Part shown: positions 21,744 through 31,394 of the stretch, piece after piece
Numbering within the stretch: position 1 is the stretch's first letter
Layout: each line of letters begins with the position of its first letter
From: Pseudomonas sp. URMO17WK12:I2
GTDB taxonomy: Bacteria; Pseudomonadota; Gammaproteobacteria; Pseudomonadales; Pseudomonadaceae
Assembly: GCF_003253735.1 (NCBI RefSeq)
Contig: NZ_QKYW01000009.1
Coordinates: forward strand, 153,558 to 217,557
Length of the DNA stretch: 64,000 nt
Direction: 5' to 3'
Made by a program: the position numbers and the translations under genes
The notes under the pieces: model-generated
What the model was told of the DNA's origin: nothing
Seen by the model: only the letters and a program-made list of their open reading frames with translations
The model's database searches: none

Positions 21744-24700
21744 TCAAGAACGAACCGGGCTTGACCGAGCCATGCGTAGCAGAAAATCCGCCGCGGTCAT
21801 CGGCCTGCCGAGCAGGTAGCCCTGGCCAACCTCACAGCCCAGTTTCGTCAGGTGCTCGAGCTGCTCCGGCGTCTCGATGCCCTCGGCCACGCATTCCAGG
21901 CCCAGATTGCGGGCGATCATCAGGATGGTTTCCACCAGCAGGACGTTACTGCCGTTGCCGCCGGCGCCGAGGTCCTGGGTGAAGCTGCGGTCGATCTTCA
22001 GGCGATCCAGCGGCAGCCGCTTGAGGTAGGTCAGGGAAGAATAGCCGGTGCCGAAATCGTCGATCGAGAAGCGTACGCCGAGGGCCTTGAGCGCCCGCAT
22101 ATTGGCGATGCACTGCTCGACGTCCTCGAGCAGCACGCCCTCGGTGAGTTCCAGCTCCAGCGCCGAGGCCGGTACGCCGTAGCGTTCCAGGCAGCCGCGC
22201 ACCCGCTCGACGCACTCGCGGCTGCGCAGCTCCCGCGGGCTGAGGTTCACCGCCAGTACTATGCCGGGGTACTGCGGCAACCAGCCCTGCAGCGTTGCGC
22301 ACGCGCGCTCCAGCACCCAGCTACCGATGTCCTGGATCAAGCCGGTTTCCTCGGCCAGCGGGATGAACTGGCCCGGCAGGATTTCCCCCTTCTCCGGGTG
22401 CGCCCAGCGCAACAGCACCTCGGCACCGATCAGCTGGCCGTCGCCCAGTTGCAGTTGCGGCTGGAACACCAGGTACAGCTGGTCGCGGGCAATCGCCTGG
22501 CGCAGCTCGCCCTGCAACTGCAGGCGCTGGTCGATGGCCGCCTGCATCTCTGGCGCGAAGAAGTGCAGGGCGTTACGCCCGGCCTGCTTGGCCCGGTACA
22601 TGGCGGTATCCGCCTGTTTGAGCACGTCGGCGGCATTCTGCTCGCCGAACGGGTGCAGGGCGATACCGATGCTGGCACTCATCGCCAGCTCATGGCCGTC
22701 GACCACGCAGGGTAGCTCCAGGCTCTTGAGCAAGCGTTCGCCAACCAGCGCGGCCTGCTCGCCCGCCAGCTGGGCATTGGCATCCAGCCCCTCGAGCAGC
22801 ACCACGAACTCGTCGCCGCCCATGCGCGCCAGGGTGTCTTCATTGCGCAGCTGCGCCTCCAGGCGCGCGGTCACTTCACGCAGCAGGCTGTCGCCGACCA
22901 GGTGGCCAAGGCTGTCGTTGACCGTCTTGAAATGGTCGAGGTCGATGAACAGCAGCGCACCCAGGTTGCCCTGGCGAATCTCGCGATCCATGGCGTGTTG
23001 CAGGCGGTCGAGCATCAGCCGGCGATTGGGCAGGCCGGTCAGCTCGTCACTGTAGGCCAGGCGCTCGATCTCGCGCTGGTAGCGCTGGCGCTCGGAAATG
23101 TCCGTCACGCTGCAGCGGATCAAGATCGGCTCGCCCGGCAAACGCACCAGGCGCACCTCGCAGGGGAATTGTCGGCCGTTGCTGTCGCAGTGCAGCCACT
23201 CGAACACCGGCACCTCGCCGGCCAGGGCGGCCTTGAGGTAGTGCCTGGCGGCTTCGACCGACGGCCTGCCGTCGGCTTGCCGCTCCGGGCTCAGTTCGAA
23301 GGGCCGGCGGTTGAGCAACTCCTCGCGGCGATAGCCGAACAGACGCAGGGCATTGCCGTTGAAATCGACCATGCCGCCCTCCTCGCTGTAGAGCATGATC
23401 GCCTCCGGCGCATGCTCGACGACTGTGCGGTAGCGAGCCTCTGCCTCGAAACGCGCACTGATGTCCTCGACCAGCACCAGGAACATGCTGACCCCGCCGC
23501 CGCTACGTCGCACCGCGCGCAGGTTGAGCCGGGTCGGCACCAGGCTGCCATCGGCGCGCAGGAAGCTGCGGTCACGCTCGAAGCCCTCGCGGGTGCCGGC
23601 CAGCACCTCGTCGAGCAGCGGCTGCTCGGCTTCGAGGTCATCCACGCAGCTGATGCCGGCCCAACTGGATTCCAGCAACTGCTCGCGACTCAGGCCGAGA
23701 ATACTGCACAGCTTGAGGTTGACCTCGGACCAGCCGAAGGTCGGGGTGATCAGCGCCATGCCGATCAGCGGCGCCTCGAAGAACAGCCGCAGGCGGTCGT
23801 CGCGCTCGCGCAGTTGCTGCTCGGTGCGGCGCCTGGCGGTGATGTCCTGGGCGGCGCCATAGATACGTACCAGCTCGCTGCCGTCGCGTTCGGCAACTCC
23901 GAGCAGCCTCACCCAGCGCGTGCGGCCCCTGGCGGTGGTGGCGCGCACCTCGATATCGAACTGATCTTCGCCCTTGTACATCTTCTGCAGGGTGCGGCCG
24001 ATCAACTCGCGGCCGGCAGCATCGAACTGGCTCAATGACTCCTCGAAGGATGGCGCGCCGCTTTTCGGATCCAGCTCGTAGATGGCGAAGCAGCCGGCGC
24101 TCCAGTACATGCTCATGTCGCGCATGTTCAGCGACCAGCCGCCCAGGTCGGCGATGTTTTCCGTCTGGGTGAACAGATGACTCTGCTGCTGCAGGCTTTC
24201 GCTCTGGCGCACCAGGTCCTGGGCCAGTTGCTCACGGGCGCTGACGTCCTGCTGCATGACGATGAAATGGCTGACGCCCTCTTCATCGCGCATCGGCGCC
24301 AGGATCACCTCGCCCCAAAAGGCTTCACCATCCTGGCGCTGCAGGCGCAGTACCGCGGTGCCGGGTACTTCACGGCGGATGGCGGTTTCCAGCACATGCA
24401 GGCCTTCGTGGCGTTTCTCACCACGCAGCAGCTCAAGCAAGCTAAGTCCCAGCGTGGCGTCGGCGTCACGCCCGGTGATCCGCTCGAAGGCCGGGTTGCA
24501 GTAAACCAGCGGCAACTGCGCCTGGCGTGCATCGGCGATCAGCACGCCCAGCGGGCTGGCATCCAGCGCCGAATGCGCCAGGGTCAGCTGGCGCTGCACC
24601 GCAGCGCTGTGAACCAGGGCCAGGCGCAGATCGGTGAGGCTGCGGCCGATCAGCAGCGCCGCCACCACGAACAGGAGGATGCCGACATGCAGTTCCAGGC

Positions 24701-25529
24701 GTTGCGGATCGATCCAGTTGCCGGCCGTCAGCACCTGGCCCCACGGTATCCCCAGGGCGGCCAGGGCGCTGATCGCCGCACCGCATACCGCGCCGGAAAA
24801 GCCCCAGACCAGTGCCAGCCCGAGCATCACCAGGCCCGCAGCCGGCATCTTCAGCGTTGCCGGCAGCAGCTCCAGCAACATTGGCAGGCACACTAGCACC
24901 GGCAGCAGAGCGTAGCGTACCGGCAACGTGCGCAAGGCCATCGGCACCTGTAGCAGAGGCGCCGCGATGCCCTCGGCCGGCACCAGCCAGCCGCGTCGGC
25001 GCAACCAGGGGCTCAGGTAGGTCAGCAGGACGATGGAGATAACCAGCGAACTCAGGCTGTCGACCAGCCAGAGCGTCAGCACCAGCGGTGGCAACTGCAC
25101 CATGGTCAGCTCGCCGAGAAACACCCGGTAGCCGATCAACAGCACGCTGGTCAGCGCCACCGGTAGCAGAACGCCCAGCAGGATGAAGCGCAGCAGGTGG
25201 CTGATGTCCGGCAGGGCCGCATCGAAAGGCCGCCGGCGCAACAGCAGGTAACAGCACACAACGCCCAGGGTTTCCGGAACTGCATGCAGGGGCGCCTGGT
25301 GCCAGTCCAGGCCCCACAGCGGGGTGGAGAGCAGCGCGTTGGCATAGAGCGCCAACAGCACGCGCGGCCCCCACCAGAGCACCAGCACCAGGCCGAGGGC
25401 GAACGGCAGATAGAGGGCGCCCAGCCCGCTTTCGATCTGGGTGATCAGGGACAGTTGGGTGGCCAGCTGGAACGCCGGCAGGGGTAACCACCAGGTCCAG
25501 AACGGCAAGCGCTCGGCAGTGCGGGGCAT
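21744..25529 (-). CDS. Membrane PAS-GGDEF-EAL c-di-GMP signalling protein
   Basis: A 1261-residue protein combining a cyclase and a phosphodiesterase domain. Order: an N-terminal multi-helix membrane sensor (about residues 1-300, MASE1-like in look), four PAS domains (about 318-430, 435-560, 565-685, 690-800), a GGDEF domain with an intact GGDEF at about 904-908, and an EAL domain (about 990-1240) with EVLLR in place of EALLR, DDFGTGYSS and AEGIET. An RNED inhibitory-site motif sits five residues before GGDEF, so product feedback on the cyclase is likely. Both activities could be real; the net direction cannot be read. It lies between ldcA and amgS, where PAO1 has no such gene (ldcA is PA5198 and amgS PA5199), so it looks like a lineage-specific insertion. 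Confidence 0.9.
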   Translation of the reverse strand: MPRTAERLPFWTWWLPLPAFQLATQLSLITQIESGLGALYLPFALGLVLVLWWGPRVLLALYANALLSTPLWGLDWHQAPLHAVPETLGVVCCYLLLRRRPFDAALPDISHLLRFILLGVLLPVALTSVLLIGYRVFLGELTMVQLPPLVLTLWLVDSLSSLVISIVLLTYLSPWLRRRGWLVPAEGIAAPLLQVPMALRTLPVRYALLPVLVCLPMLLELLPATLKMPAAGLVMLGLALVWGFSGAVCGAAISALAALGIPWGQVLTAGNWIDPQRLELHVGILLFVVAALLIGRSLTDLRLALVHSAAVQRQLTLAHSALDASPLGVLIADARQAQLPLVYCNPAFERITGRDADATLGLSLLELLRGEKRHEGLHVLETAIRREVPGTAVLRLQRQDGEAFWGEVILAPMRDEEGVSHFIVMQQDVSAREQLAQDLVRQSESLQQQSHLFTQTENIADLGGWSLNMRDMSMYWSAGCFAIYELDPKSGAPSFEESLSQFDAAGRELIGRTLQKMYKGEDQFDIEVRATTARGRTRWVRLLGVAERDGSELVRIYGAAQDITARRRTEQQLRERDDRLRLFFEAPLIGMALITPTFGWSEVNLKLCSILGLSREQLLESSWAGISCVDDLEAEQPLLDEVLAGTREGFERDRSFLRADGSLVPTRLNLRAVRRSGGGVSMFLVLVEDISARFEAEARYRTVVEHAPEAIMLYSEEGGMVDFNGNALRLFGYRREELLNRRPFELSPERQADGRPSVEAARHYLKAALAGEVPVFEWLHCDSNGRQFPCEVRLVRLPGEPILIRCSVTDISERQRYQREIERLAYSDELTGLPNRRLMLDRLQHAMDREIRQGNLGALLFIDLDHFKTVNDSLGHLVGDSLLREVTARLEAQLRNEDTLARMGGDEFVVLLEGLDANAQLAGEQAALVGERLLKSLELPCVVDGHELAMSASIGIALHPFGEQNAADVLKQADTAMYRAKQAGRNALHFFAPEMQAAIDQRLQLQGELRQAIARDQLYLVFQPQLQLGDGQLIGAEVLLRWAHPEKGEILPGQFIPLAEETGLIQDIGSWVLERACATLQGWLPQYPGIVLAVNLSPRELRSRECVERVRGCLERYGVPASALELELTEGVLLEDVEQCIANMRALKALGVRFSIDDFGTGYSSLTYLKRLPLDRLKIDRSFTQDLGAGGNGSNVLLVETILMIARNLGLECVAEGIETPEQLEHLTKLGCEVGQGYLLGRPMTAADFLLRMARSSPVRS

Positions 25530-25619
25530 ACGAACCTCATATCGCTATGCCAGCACAGCATGAAGCAGCCTGGAAGGGCTGTACAGGTGCCTGCATCGAG
25601 TTACCAGCCTAGCCGAGAA

Positions 25620-26933
25620 TCACGCCGCGTCGCGTGGCAACAACAACCCCAGGGGCAGGCAGATACGGGCTTCCAGGCCACCGCCGGTACGGTTGCGCAG
25701 CTCCACGCTGCCGCCATGCAGCGAGGCGATGCGCTTGACGATGGCCAGGCCCAGGCCGGCACCCTTGCCACCGCGGGCGCTGTCGCCACGGATGAAGGGG
25801 TTGACGATATTGCTCAGCTCGTTCGGATCGATACCAGCGCCACGGTCCATCACGCTCAGCACCACGTAGGGCGCGCTGTGATCACCGGCCACCGACAGGA
25901 CGATTTCCACCGGGCTGCCGCCGTAGCGCAGGGCGTTCTCGATGAGATTGACGATCAGCCGCTTGATCGACACCCGGCGCAGCGGAAAGGCCGGCACCGC
26001 TTCGAGGAACAGGCGCACCTGCTCGCTTTTCTGGTTGTAGGGCGCGACCACTTCGCGAATCAGCTCGGGCAGCACCAGTTCCTCGACGGGCTCGTCGCGA
26101 CCGTCGCGGATAAAGGCCAGGAACTGATCGAGGATGGCGTCCATGTCTTCGATGTCGCGCACCATGTCGTCGGTCAGTTCCGAATCATGGTCGAGAAACT
26201 CCAGCGACAGCCTTAGCCGGGTCAGCGGCGTACGCAGATCATGGGACACCCCCGCCAGCATCAGCTCGCGCTCACGCCCGGCCTGTTCGACGTCCTCGGC
26301 CATCTGGTTGAACGCGCGGTACACCTCGGCCATTTCACTCGGCGTGTCCCCCGCCGGCAGCCGTACGCTGCGACCCTGGCCGAACTGGCGGGCGGCGATC
26401 ACCAGGCGCTTGAGCGGCGCACTGAGCTGGCGCACGAAAATCCATGCCGCTGCCGTGGACAGCAGGCCGATGCCCAGGAACCAGCCCAGCACGCTCCAGA
26501 TCCGCTGGCCACGCAGCGGATGCGGGTAGAGCGGCACGCGAACCCAGTCCTCACCAAGCGTCGGTGCGTGCACCCATAGCGCCGGCGGGCTCTTGGCGCG
26601 GACCCGGGTTTCGGTATCCGGGCCCAGCTCGGACTGCATCTGCCGCTGGAAGATCTCGCTATAGGGCCAGTGCTCCTCGCTGGCCGGCACTTCCGCACGC
26701 GTCACCCGTTTGAGGCCGGCGGCTTCGGCGATATTGGCGCGGTCGTCGGCATCCGCCGCCCAGTAGGCGCGCAGGGTCAATGCGGCGCCGTGGCTGTACT
26801 GACGGTCTACCAGTACGTCCTCGTTCATCATCAGGTAGACGAGGGTCAGCGCCTTGGAAAACAGCACGACGATCAGCACCAGCCAGAGGGTGCGCGAGAA
26901 GAAGCTTTGCGGGAACCAGAGTGGAGCTTTCAT
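25620..26933 (-). CDS. amgS: Envelope-stress sensor histidine kinase AmgS (EnvZ-like)
   Basis: Inner-membrane sensor kinase paired with AmgR; in P. aeruginosa this pair responds to membrane damage from mistranslated proteins and gives intrinsic aminoglycoside tolerance. I use the ATG at 26933 (437 residues, MKAPLWFPQSFF). It has two membrane helices (about 12-32 and 160-180), a periplasmic loop, a HAMP linker, a HisKA helix with AGVSHDLRTPLTRLRL and an HATPase domain with intact N, DRGAGID and GAGLGLAIVKRI boxes. It lies 279 bp downstream of amgR rather than overlapping it. Confidence 0.92.
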   Translation of the reverse strand: MKAPLWFPQSFFSRTLWLVLIVVLFSKALTLVYLMMNEDVLVDRQYSHGAALTLRAYWAADADDRANIAEAAGLKRVTRAEVPASEEHWPYSEIFQRQMQSELGPDTETRVRAKSPPALWVHAPTLGEDWVRVPLYPHPLRGQRIWSVLGWFLGIGLLSTAAAWIFVRQLSAPLKRLVIAARQFGQGRSVRLPAGDTPSEMAEVYRAFNQMAEDVEQAGRERELMLAGVSHDLRTPLTRLRLSLEFLDHDSELTDDMVRDIEDMDAILDQFLAFIRDGRDEPVEELVLPELIREVVAPYNQKSEQVRLFLEAVPAFPLRRVSIKRLIVNLIENALRYGGSPVEIVLSVAGDHSAPYVVLSVMDRGAGIDPNELSNIVNPFIRGDSARGGKGAGLGLAIVKRIASLHGGSVELRNRTGGGLEARICLPLGLLLPRDAA

Positions 26934-26983
26934 AGGAACGGGAGCCGGGGCAGAACGCTGAAGGCGGGGGCTGAACGAAAGAG

Positions 26984-27007
26984 GGCTGGTTTCGGTATCC
27001 AGCCCTG
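26984..27007. other. Hairpin in the amgR-amgS gap
   Basis: AGGGCTGG (26984-26991) and CCAGCCCT (27000-27007) form a perfect 8-bp stem within the 279-bp gap between amgR and amgS. On the minus strand it is followed by CTTTCGTTC, not a clean T-run, so it may be a weak attenuator, an mRNA processing site or chance. I see no gene in this gap. Confidence 0.4.
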
Positions 27008-27212
27008 ATGCGTTTATTGGCCTATAGGCCGTTGAGAAACATAGGCGACGACTGCACGGATGCAGGAGGTAGAGCGAAGCAGGAAGCCAGAGCCGAGGCA
27101 GCCAGCGCAAGACGAAGACAGGCGAAAAAGCGGAGTGTACGGGTAGTGCATGAGCTTTTTCCGGTTATCTTCAACGCCGCGATGGCAACGCAGGTAGTTT
27201 CTCACCGCTCTG

Positions 27213-27950
27213 CTACTTGTTGCCGTCCGGCACGAACACATACCCCACGCCCCAGACGGTCTGGATATAGCGCGGCTTGGACGGATCCGGCTCGATCAAC
27301 CGGCGCAGGCGGGAAATCTGCACGTCGATGGAGCGCTCCAGGGCGTCCCACTCGCGGCCACGGGCCAGGTTCATCAGCTTGTCGCGGGTCAGCGGCTCGC
27401 GGGCATGCTGCACCAGCGCCTTGAGCACGGCGAACTCACCGGTGGTGAGCATATGCACCTCGTCGCCCTTCTTCAGCTCGCGAGTCGCCAGGGACAGCTC
27501 GTACTCACCAAAGGTGACGCTCTCGTCTTCGCTACCCGGCGCGCCCGGTACCACCGGCGCCTGGCGGCGCAGCACGGCCTTGATACGAGCCAGCAACTCA
27601 CGTGGATTGAAGGGTTTGGCCAGGTAATCATCGGCGCCGATCTCCAGCCCCTGGATGCGGCTGCCCTCGTCACCCTTGGCGGTGAGCATGATGATCGGCA
27701 CCTGGTTGTTGGCGGCGCGCAGGCGGCGGCAGGCGCTCATGCCATCCTCGCCAGGCAGCATCAGGTCGAGCACCACCAGGTTGAACAGCTCGCGCGACAG
27801 CAGGCGATCCATCTGCTCGACGTTCTCCACCGCACGCACGCGATAGCCCTGCTCGTCGAAGAAACGTTCGAGCAAGCGACGCAGGCGGGCGTCGTCATCG
27901 ACAATCAGGATCTTCTCGCCTTCGACCGGTTGTACTGCAGTGCTGCTCAT
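27213..27950 (-). CDS. amgR: Response regulator AmgR (OmpR family)
   Basis: A 245-residue OmpR/PhoB-type regulator. The N-terminal receiver domain has the acidic pair in LIVDDDARLRRLL, the phosphoacceptor in LVVLDLMLPGEDG, and the conserved lysine in YLAKPFNPREL. The C-terminal winged-helix domain carries RGREWDALERSIDVQISRLRRLIEPDP. It is first in the minus-strand pair with the sensor downstream. The position beside tex, which it diverges from, matches PA5199-PA5201. Confidence 0.94.
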   Translation of the reverse strand: MSSTAVQPVEGEKILIVDDDARLRRLLERFFDEQGYRVRAVENVEQMDRLLSRELFNLVVLDLMLPGEDGMSACRRLRAANNQVPIIMLTAKGDEGSRIQGLEIGADDYLAKPFNPRELLARIKAVLRRQAPVVPGAPGSEDESVTFGEYELSLATRELKKGDEVHMLTTGEFAVLKALVQHAREPLTRDKLMNLARGREWDALERSIDVQISRLRRLIEPDPSKPRYIQTVWGVGYVFVPDGNK

Positions 27951-28138
27951 AGAGGCTCCTTGACCGAGAGTCCGCGGCGCGATGCGCCCGGCTGAACGGT
28001 GGCATTATGACTCAGAGGCCGTATAGACCACGCAATGTCCATTGTTAGCAGATTTTTCGCTGGCATTGGCGCACTTCACGCCGATTCATGGTCTGACAGC
28101 CGCCAAGCACGAGTGGCCTGAGTTCCTGCGGGCGTGGC

Positions 28139-28144
28139 TATAAT
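28139..28144 (+). promoter_or_regulatory. Probable -10 box upstream of tex
   Basis: A perfect TATAAT in the amgR-tex divergent gap, 71 bp before the tex ATG. No convincing -35 element is seen. Confidence 0.45.
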
Positions 28145-28214
28145 GCGCCGCTTTATCATCCGGCCATCCTGAGCGAGGCCGGTTCTAGTCGTTTCAAGGT
28201 GGATTCTTCTTTCT

Positions 28215-30542
28215 ATGCTCAGCATCAACAACCGTATCGCCGAAGAACTGGGTGTGCGCCCGCAACAGGTCGCCGCCGCCGTACAGCTGCTGGATGAAGG
28301 CTCCACCGTGCCGTTCATCGCACGCTACCGCAAGGAAGTCACCGGCAGCCTCGACGATACCCAGCTGCGCAACCTGGAAGAGCGCCTGCGCTACCTGCGC
28401 GAACTCGAGGATCGCCGCGCCAGCATCCTGGCCAGCATCGAGGAACAGGGCAAACTGACTCCCGAGCTGACCCGCGAAATCAACCTCGCCGACACCAAGA
28501 CGCGCCTCGAAGACCTCTACCTGCCGTACAAGCAGAAGCGCCGCACCAAGGGCCAGATCGCCCTGGAAGCCGGGCTCGGCGAACTGGCCGACGCACTGTT
28601 CAATGATCCGAACCTGACGCCGGAGACTGAAGCGGCACGGTTCATCGATGCCGAGAAGGGCTTCGCCGACACCAAGGCGGTGCTCGAAGGCGCCAAGTAC
28701 ATCCTCATGGAGCGCTTCGCCGAAGACGCCAGCCTGCTCAGCAACCTGCGCGGCTACCTCAAGGACAACGCCACCCTGAGTGCCCGGGTGATCGCCGGCA
28801 AGGAAAACGAAGGCGCCAAGTTCCGTGACTACTTCGAGCATGACGAAAAGCTCAAGGGCGCCCCGTCGCACCGTGCCCTGGCGATTTTCCGCGGCCGCAA
28901 CGAGGGCATCCTCAGCGCCAGCCTCAAGGTCGGCGAGGAGCTGCCCGGCACCCTGCACCCGTGCGAAGGCATGATCGCCGAGCGTTTCGGCATCGCCAAC
29001 CAGGGCCGCGCTGCCGACAAGTGGCTGGGTGAAGTGGTGCGCTGGACCTGGAAGGTCAAGCTCTACACCCACCTGGAAACCGACCTGCTCGGCGAACTGC
29101 GCGAAGCCGCCGAAGATGAAGCCATCAGCGTGTTCGCCCGCAACCTGCACGACCTGCTGCTTGCCGCCCCCGCCGGGCCGCGGGCGACCCTGGGCCTCGA
29201 CCCGGGCCTGCGCACCGGCTGCAAGGTTGCCGTGGTCGACGCCACCGGCAAGCTGCTGGACACCGCTACCGTGTACCCGCACGCGCCCCGTAACGACTGG
29301 GATGGCACCCTCAACGTACTGGCCAAGCTGTGCGCCAAGCATGGCGTCGACCTGATCGCCATCGGCAACGGCACCGCCAGCCGCGAGACCGACAAGCTGG
29401 CCATCGAGCTGATCAAGAAATACCCGGGCCTGAAGATGACCAAGATCATGGTCAGCGAAGCCGGCGCTTCGGTGTACTCGGCCTCGGAGCTGGCCGCCAG
29501 GGAATTCCCGGATCTGGACGTCTCGCTGCGCGGTGCGGTCTCCATCGCCCGCCGCCTGCAGGATCCACTGGCCGAGCTGGTGAAGATCGACCCGAAATCC
29601 ATCGGCGTCGGCCAATACCAGCACGACGTGTCCCAGCTCAAGCTGGCGCGCAGCCTGGACGCCGTGGTGGAAGACTGCGTGAACGCCGTGGGCGTGGACG
29701 TGAACACCGCCTCCAGCGCCCTGCTCTCGCGTATTTCCGGCCTCAACGCGACCCTGGCGCAGAACATCGTCGCCCACCGTGACGCCCACGGCGCGTTCAA
29801 GACCCGTGACGCCCTGAAGAAAGTCCCGCGCCTGGGCGACAAGACCTTCGAACAGGCTGCCGGCTTCCTGCGCGTGATGAATGGCGACAACCCGCTGGAC
29901 GCCTCCGCGGTTCACCCGGAAACCTACCCGCTGGTGCAGCGCATCGCCGTCGACACCGGCCGCGATATCCGCTCGCTGATCGGCGATTCGGGCTTCCTCA
30001 AGCGCCTGGATCCGAAGAAGTTCACCGACGAGACCTTCGGCCTGGTGACGGTTGGCGACATCCTCAGCGAGCTGGAAAAACCCGGCCGCGACCCGCGCCC
30101 CGAATTCAAGACCGCCGAGTTCCAGGAAGGCGTGGAAACCCTGAAAGACCTCGAACTGGGGATGATCCTCGAAGGCGTGGTCACCAACGTGACCAATTTC
30201 GGCGCATTCGTCGATATCGGCGTGCACCAGGACGGCCTCGTGCATATCTCGGCACTGTCCGAGAAGTTCATCAAGGACCCGCACGAAGCGGTCAAGGCCG
30301 GTGACGTGGTCAAGGTCAAGGTCATGGAAGTGGATATCCCGCGCAACCGCATCGCCCTGTCGATGCGCATGAGCGACACGCCCGGCGAGAAAGTCGATGG
30401 CCCCCGTGGCGGCGCCCGCCAGGGCGGCGGCAAGGGCGGCCAGGCACCGCGCAGCGAGCGCCACTCCGGCCAGGAAAAACCGGCCCCGGCCAATGCGGCC
30501 ATGGCGTCGCTGTTCGCCAACGCCAAGCAATTGAGGAAGTAA
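28215..30542 (+). CDS. tex: Transcription accessory protein Tex
   Basis: A conserved cytoplasmic nucleic-acid-binding protein linked to transcription and stress. The 775 residues follow the Tex layout: N-terminal helical region (LRYLRELEDRR, DLYLPYKQKRRTK), a YqgF/RNase H-like domain (LGLDPGLRTGCKVAVVD, IAIGNGTASRETD), a helix-hairpin-helix part (VDVNTASSALLSRISGLN) and a C-terminal S1 RNA-binding domain (EGVVTNVTNFGAFVDIGVHQDGLVH, about residues 650-720). The tail is Gly/Arg-rich. It is followed by a thioesterase gene three bases after its stop. Confidence 0.96.
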   Translation: MLSINNRIAEELGVRPQQVAAAVQLLDEGSTVPFIARYRKEVTGSLDDTQLRNLEERLRYLRELEDRRASILASIEEQGKLTPELTREINLADTKTRLEDLYLPYKQKRRTKGQIALEAGLGELADALFNDPNLTPETEAARFIDAEKGFADTKAVLEGAKYILMERFAEDASLLSNLRGYLKDNATLSARVIAGKENEGAKFRDYFEHDEKLKGAPSHRALAIFRGRNEGILSASLKVGEELPGTLHPCEGMIAERFGIANQGRAADKWLGEVVRWTWKVKLYTHLETDLLGELREAAEDEAISVFARNLHDLLLAAPAGPRATLGLDPGLRTGCKVAVVDATGKLLDTATVYPHAPRNDWDGTLNVLAKLCAKHGVDLIAIGNGTASRETDKLAIELIKKYPGLKMTKIMVSEAGASVYSASELAAREFPDLDVSLRGAVSIARRLQDPLAELVKIDPKSIGVGQYQHDVSQLKLARSLDAVVEDCVNAVGVDVNTASSALLSRISGLNATLAQNIVAHRDAHGAFKTRDALKKVPRLGDKTFEQAAGFLRVMNGDNPLDASAVHPETYPLVQRIAVDTGRDIRSLIGDSGFLKRLDPKKFTDETFGLVTVGDILSELEKPGRDPRPEFKTAEFQEGVETLKDLELGMILEGVVTNVTNFGAFVDIGVHQDGLVHISALSEKFIKDPHEAVKAGDVVKVKVMEVDIPRNRIALSMRMSDTPGEKVDGPRGGARQGGGKGGQAPRSERHSGQEKPAPANAAMASLFANAKQLRK

Positions 30543-30545
30543 GCG

Positions 30546-30935
30546 ATGAGCCAATCCGTGGACGAAATCGGCAAGAGCAGCGCCTTCGGGCGCCTGCTCG
30601 GCCTGCAGATCGTCAAGGCCGAGGCTGGCGAGGCGATCATCGCGCTGAGCATGCACGACGGCCTGCGCAACCTGCACGGCAAGCTGCATGGCGGCGCGCT
30701 GTTCTCGCTGATCGACACAGCCATGGGCCAGGCCAGCCACAGCCTGAGCGACGGCGAGCCGAGCAGCGTCACCCTGGAGTGCAAGGTCAACTATATCCGC
30801 GGCGTCACCGAGGGTGATCTGAGCTGTCGCGCCTGGGTCATCCACGCCGGCCGCCGCACCCAGGTGATCGAAGCCGAAGTGCACCAGCACGACAAGCTGG
30901 TGGCCAAGGCCCAGGCCACCTTCGCCTGCCTCTGA
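30546..30935 (+). CDS. Hotdog-fold thioesterase (PaaI type)
   Basis: A 129-residue single hotdog domain of the PaaI/4HBT family, which hydrolyses acyl-CoA thioesters. The signature NLHGKLHGGALFSLIDTAMG is present, with the active-site acidic residue in SLIDTA. It follows tex with a three-base gap, so the two are almost certainly one operon, as for PA5201-PA5202. The natural substrate is unknown. Confidence 0.88.
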   Translation: MSQSVDEIGKSSAFGRLLGLQIVKAEAGEAIIALSMHDGLRNLHGKLHGGALFSLIDTAMGQASHSLSDGEPSSVTLECKVNYIRGVTEGDLSCRAWVIHAGRRTQVIEAEVHQHDKLVAKAQATFACL

Positions 30936-30956
30936 GGCCCACCTGACGCGCAGTTT

Positions 30957-31034
30957 CGTAGGGTGGACGACGCTTCATCCGTCCACCGCCCCGTGATCGC
31001 GACGGTGGATGAAAAGAGCCTCATCCACCCTACG
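30957..31034. repeat. Intergenic palindrome with nested stem (GTAGGGTGGA family)
   Basis: The 459-bp gap between the thioesterase gene and gshA holds two repeats and no visible gene. In this first one, CGTAGGGTGGA (30957-30967) pairs perfectly with TCCACCCTACG (31024-31034), and an inner TCCACCG/CGGTGGA pair (30982-30988 with 31003-31009) extends the fold. The outer sequence is shared with the 5486-5519 palindrome. Confidence 0.75.
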
Positions 31035-31100
31035 TACTAGTCTTTCAGTAGAGATTCGTCGCTTTTGGCAGACAGATGGCGGGAGCGGCCATTCCTCTAC

Positions 31101-31170
31101 CCTGTGGGAACGGGCGGGGACGCCTAGTTCATACCCGTGATTTTTCGCGGGCATGGCCCGCTCCCACAGG
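31101..31170. repeat. REP-type palindrome, copy 1
   Basis: CCTGTGGGAACGGGC at the left end pairs with GCCCGCTCCCACAGG at the right (14 of 15 bases), with the characteristic TTTTTCGCGGGCATGGCCCGCTCC... segment inside. Three other copies in the window lie at 34510-34577, 49272-49339 and 49451-49514. Confidence 0.85.
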
Positions 31171-31394
31171 TACTACATTGATGTCCGCTTCTGCCTTGTA
31201 GCTGCCGCTTCATACAAAGATCGTGAACAGCCTCTGAGGCCCATGTCACGCGTAGCGGCACCGTCAAAGCCGCCTGCGCGTGTCGCTAAAACGTACATCC
31301 CTTTCGCCAGACGACCAACGTCAGCAATTCCCCCCTTGTAGAGTCCAGCATCCACCCCCATATTGGGGCGACCGCTGCGTGAAGGAATGCAATC

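Noticed and set aside
28194..30890. Open frame of 898 codons antisense to tex
   Set aside because: tex has complete domains on the plus strand; the antisense product has no family features and is a GC-driven shadow.
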